Positions 60,178-64,000 of a stretch of DNA of 64,000 nucleotides are shown in pieces (positions within the stretch are counted from its first letter, which is position 1; each line of letters starts with the position of its first letter). Made by a program: the position numbers and the translations under genes. The DNA is from Tethya wilhelma (lineage: Eukaryota; Porifera; Demospongiae; Tethyida; Tethyidae). The stretch lies in the NCBI GenBank assembly GCA_964030475.1, contig CAXIPT010000001.1, forward strand, positions 27,224,445 to 27,288,444. The letters are read 5' to 3'. The notes beneath the pieces are model-generated. The model made no database searches. It was not told the origin of the DNA and saw nothing but the letters and a program-made list of their open reading frames with translations.

Positions 60178-63100
60178 ATGGACCCGGTTGGAGATAGAAA
60201 ACGTGGCGATACTGCAAACTTCGCTCCTGGTCCGGCTCAGTTGCCAATCGAGGTCAGTTATAACGTGCATGTTGTTAGAAGATTCCTAATTTCCGTTGCT
60301 GTAAAACATTAAAATAGCTAACCTCAAACTAGAGCTGCTTTTCGTTCAAAACCAAACTAGCAAAAAAAAAATCAACCACGCCTCCTGATTTACGAGCATG
60401 AACAATCTACTGTCAAGTTGCTTGATTCTAGGTTAATTATCTATGATTCTAGTTCTCCAAACAGCTCTGTACATAGCCCCACATGGCCTTAGGAAACTGC
60501 TCTACTTGCAAGCAGTCTTGTTGAGCTGAGGGTGTGGTTATGGTATTTTACCAGGTGTGGGTGCCAGGATAAGATATAGAGGTGTTGATGAGGATTGAGC
60601 AATTGTTCTTTATCTCAGTGACCACTCCATGTATAGCTAAATTATAGTGTTTGTGGGTACATATATGTGTGTGTATGCATGTGTAGTCAGGCCACACACA
60701 ATCTGATAGTCTTAGAGTGACCCTTTGGTGGTACTGGATATTGAAAGAAAAATAGTTTTTGTGATTCTTTTTTGCCTATGTATGCATTTTAGAGTCTTGG
60801 TTTCATTTGTACTCTGAAAGTTAACCAGTGAAGTATTTTAATTTAATTTGCACCATATATTTGCAACAATGGTTTGCACTGTTGGACCAAAGCAAGTATT
60901 ATGCAACTATACGCTATAGGCGCATGACAGGTCTGGATTCTTGCATTCTCAGCAATAGTGTATACTTGCTTACATACTCTTTGTCAGTTCTTAGTGGTAA
61001 ATAGTCTTCAGCACAGCATTGAGGACCTCAGGTCACTCGAGATTTAAAATTCTCAACTTACTGTCCCACCCTCTAATATGACATAGCTGTGTGTTCAGTG
61101 GTGTGCATCCATCCATCCATCCATCCATCTATCCATGCATGCTTTCATCTCACCCTACAGGTGTTGCTGGAGGCTCAGCAGGGAGCTCTCAACTACAGAG
61201 GCATGGGCATTGGAATGATGGGTGAGTGAGTGTATGAGGTCTCCACTGCATGCTGCATGCTCAGTTGTTAGCTAGAGAATGATTGTCACCTTCTCTAGTT
61301 GTGAAATTCTTTTCTCAATCATAATAATATGGGAACCTTAGTGCATGTATGTACACATGCAATTGAAGGAACCTGAGATTGATGTGTGGTCTAGAAATCT
61401 TTGAAATTGCTGTCATACCTTACTCACTAATCAGCTGTCTGTGTAGGCTGGTTGCCATGGAAACACTGCCATATTGGTAACAATGCATTTCCAAAGTATC
61501 TTTGAAAGACTCTTTGTTCAAATCCTCACAGAACAAAGAGATGGGGTGTAGACATCCATGGTTGTGGAGATGTGACAGCTGTGTGGGGTATATTGCACCA
61601 GTGGTTAGCACCCTACCTCACATGAATGCACACAATGTAGCTGTTTATTGGTGTTATTGGCTGAACTAGTGTGTGTTCTTCTCTTTCAGAGTTGAGTCAC
61701 AGATCTAAAGAGTTTGCTGAGTTGAATCAGGAGACAATGGCCATCTTGAGAAGATTGCTGTGAGTCCTTTAGCAACAGCTCTGTGTACATGTGTTCTTGC
61801 AACTTGACAAATGCCATTTGCTGGCATGCCTTTGACCTTTCGAGATATGAATATATTTAAGTGGTGTTTTTGGGACTGGTTTGATATTTTGGGAGAGTTG
61901 TAGATTGTAGAATTTTGATTGCTCATCCACACTCCCACGGATGTGGACCTCCAGCTTCTGCTGTGTCACATCGAGGCTAATAATGTTTCTTGGCTCAAAG
62001 AACCAGCAAATCCTATTATCTAAAAAGAGATTTGTGTAGAAAAATAACATCCATTGTGTCTCAATTACACAGGGACATCCCCTCCAATTATCACATCCTC
62101 TTCCTCCAAGGCGGGGGTACAGGACAATTTGCTGCTGTCCCCCTCAACTTAACAGAGGGCAAAGACACAGTGGTGGACTACATGGTGACTGGACAGTGGT
62201 CAAAGAAGGCTGCTCTGGAGGCAGAGAAATACGCCACAGTGAACCACGTCTTCCCGAAGACAAGTAGCTTCACCACCATTCCCAAACAGGAAGATTGGAA
62301 GCTCTCTCCTAATGCCGCTTATGTGTACCATTGTGCCAATGAGACTGTCCATGGTTAGTGGTGTCAGTAGTGTTAGTGTTAGTGTTAGTGTTAGCGTCAA
62401 TTGAATCAGTTTAGTGTTAGTGGTGTTTGTAGTTCTCACTGTTTTTTCAAAAGCATTGTTTCTCTGTTTCTCACAAACCAAAGGTGTTGAGTTTCCCGAC
62501 GTTCCCGAAGTTGGGGATGTACCTCTCGTTTGTGACGCCTCTTCAAACTTCCTCACACGACCCAAGGACATCTCAAAGTACGCACTAGTTTATGCCGGAG
62601 TGCAGAAGAACGTAGGATGTGCTGGAGTTACCGTGGTGATAGGTGAGTACATGGTATATAGGGTGCTTTAATAGTTGAACAAAGTATTCAGTTAGAAGAA
62701 AGTATGAGTCAAATATTTTCCTTTTTTTAAAGATACAGTTAACATCTGGCATCAACAGTACAATGTCATGGTTTCACACACACACACACCTGCAGTGAGG
62801 GATGACATGCTTGGCAAGCCTCGCAAAGAGTGTCCTAGTTTCCTCGACTACACTCTTCAGAACGGCATGAAGTCCCTCTACAATACCCCCAACACATGGG
62901 GCATCTACATCTTGAACCTTGTACTCAAGTGGATAGAGAAGAGAGGGGGAGTTCAAGGTACAAACTGAATTTAATATTAACCCATTATCATCTGCACAAC
63001 ATTGAATTTTGCCTTTGCTGACATAGCAAACAATTTGATGCAGTCACTGTCTAATCATTCCATACACACACACTCCTGTAGCCATGGAAACTGCATCAGC

Positions 63101-63407
63101 TGCCAAGTCAGGAATGCTCTTCGATGCAATAGCTCGATCAGAGGACTTCTACAGACTACCTGTGGAATGTAAGTATCGCTCTAGAGTAAATGTCCCATTC
63201 CGGATCTACGTGGATGGGGAACCCAGTACGGAACTGGAAGAGAAGTTTGTCAAAGAAGCACTGGAGAATGGCCTTGTTCATCTTAAAGGTCATAGGTCAG
63301 TTGGAGGTCTCCGCGTGTCATTATACAACGCTGTGAGTTTGGAGCAGACGAGTAAACTTGTCGCTTTCATGAAGAGCTTCCACGCTCTGAACAGACTCAA
63401 GAACTGA
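60178..63407 (+). CDS. PSAT1: Phosphoserine aminotransferase
   Basis: Seven exons: 60178-60252, 61161-61221, 61690-61759, 62073-62353, 62484-62642, 62796-62957, 63082-63407; 377 residues, against 370 in human. PLP enzyme of class V aminotransferases; it converts 3-phosphohydroxypyruvate and glutamate to phosphoserine and 2-oxoglutarate, the second step of serine synthesis in the cytosol. Visible signatures: N-terminal [28 protein letters not shown] (phosphate binding), [11 protein letters not shown], the PLP lysine in [21 protein letters not shown], and the C-terminal [15 protein letters not shown]. All splice junctions keep frame. It appears intact and functional. Confidence 0.95.
60253..61160 (+). 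other. PSAT1 intron 1
   Basis: About 900 bp; a (CCAT)n patch at 61108-61134 near the acceptor. No embedded gene or element recognised. Confidence 0.5.
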
Positions 63408-63915
63408 TAGGACATATCTCTTCGATAGATCTAGAGTTAGTGTAGGCCTGGCAATACACATTTTAATATCTGGTATTGTTATTTTTCGTCTGGTGTGGGT
63501 GTGTGCGTGGTGCAAGGTCTCTTAGTTTTTGATGTTTTATCATCTGCATAGTTACAATAATTATATTATTGTAAATTTAACTGATCCTGTGAATTTCAAC
63601 CCATTAAGCACCATAATTTATGAAATTTTGAGTTTATTTATTTCATGCATTCGAAATTTCGAATCTTAGGCTAATATTGAAAATTAAAATTTGAAAATAA
63701 CAATAGTGAACATTCATGTATGATAATAATAATATTCTTTAAAATAATTTACTGCATGTACACACACACTGATGACATTGATGATGACTACATGGTGGAG
63801 TGATATCAGCTGTAGCCTGGCCATGGAGACTGGCTTGGTACAAAATGGATTCTTTTGCCTCTGAACATGAAACTAACGATTCCCTTGTACGCAGTGCGTG
63901 GTACACCACCCTGAA

Positions 63916-64000
<85 letters not shown>
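63408..64000. repeat. PSAT1 3' flank and terminal (GT)n(GA)n microsatellite
   Basis: AT-rich UTR and flank to about 63917, then (GT)n and a long (GA)n run to the window end (63918-64000). No further gene. Confidence 0.85.

Overview
This is animal nuclear DNA, most likely from a sponge (demosponge). Genes are split by short GT-AG introns. The content combines a cluster of NACHT/LRR (NLR) receptors carrying death-fold domains with single animal genes: an E-protein bHLH factor, a PEAK/PRAG1-type pseudokinase, LRRC71, two Gq-class G alpha subunits, ANP32 and PSAT1. Expanded Death/CARD-NACHT-LRR families are known from demosponges such as Amphimedon. The species is an inference; the sequence does not name it.

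Layout. (1) 1-38 kb is an NLR cluster on the + strand, broken up by duplications, MITE-like elements and four single-N contig joins (5139, 6537, 8845, 31647). It holds an NLR 3' end with a decayed PEAK pseudokinase copy (1-1213); the 5' half of an NLR with Death and CARD-like domains (2601-5028); a rearranged NLR scrap (5431-6084); an inverted LRR array (8789-6994, minus); the 3' half of an E-protein gene with a decayed tyrosine-recombinase element in an intron (8846-12276); an NLR with Death, linker and NACHT but a short LRR part (13595-18068); a long NLR with CARD-like exon, NACHT and about 20 LRR exons (18825-31531); and an LRR-only array ending in the same terminal exon (32996-37816). (2) 38-64 kb is ordinary, compact single-copy sequence: the PEAK-like gene (minus) head-to-head with LRRC71 (plus); two Gq-type G alpha genes head-to-head; a small Cys/His protein (minus); ANP32 (minus) head-to-head with PSAT1 (plus). 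G alpha introns are rich in CT/GT microsatellites.

How it fits together. The NLRs share one exon plan: a short ATG exon, a Death-domain exon, several Pro/Ser/His-rich linker exons, an optional CARD-like exon, one large NACHT exon, then a run of LRR exons whose lengths are all multiples of three and whose splice phases match. LRR exons can therefore be gained, lost or skipped without breaking frame. The window shows the results: modules, inverted pieces, fused tails and at least five copies of the terminal exon. Three gene pairs share short bidirectional promoters; two of these, and two NLR start regions, carry a GCATGCGCA (NRF1-like) motif. All gene models were assembled by hand from splice signals and reading-frame continuity. 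No database search was run.
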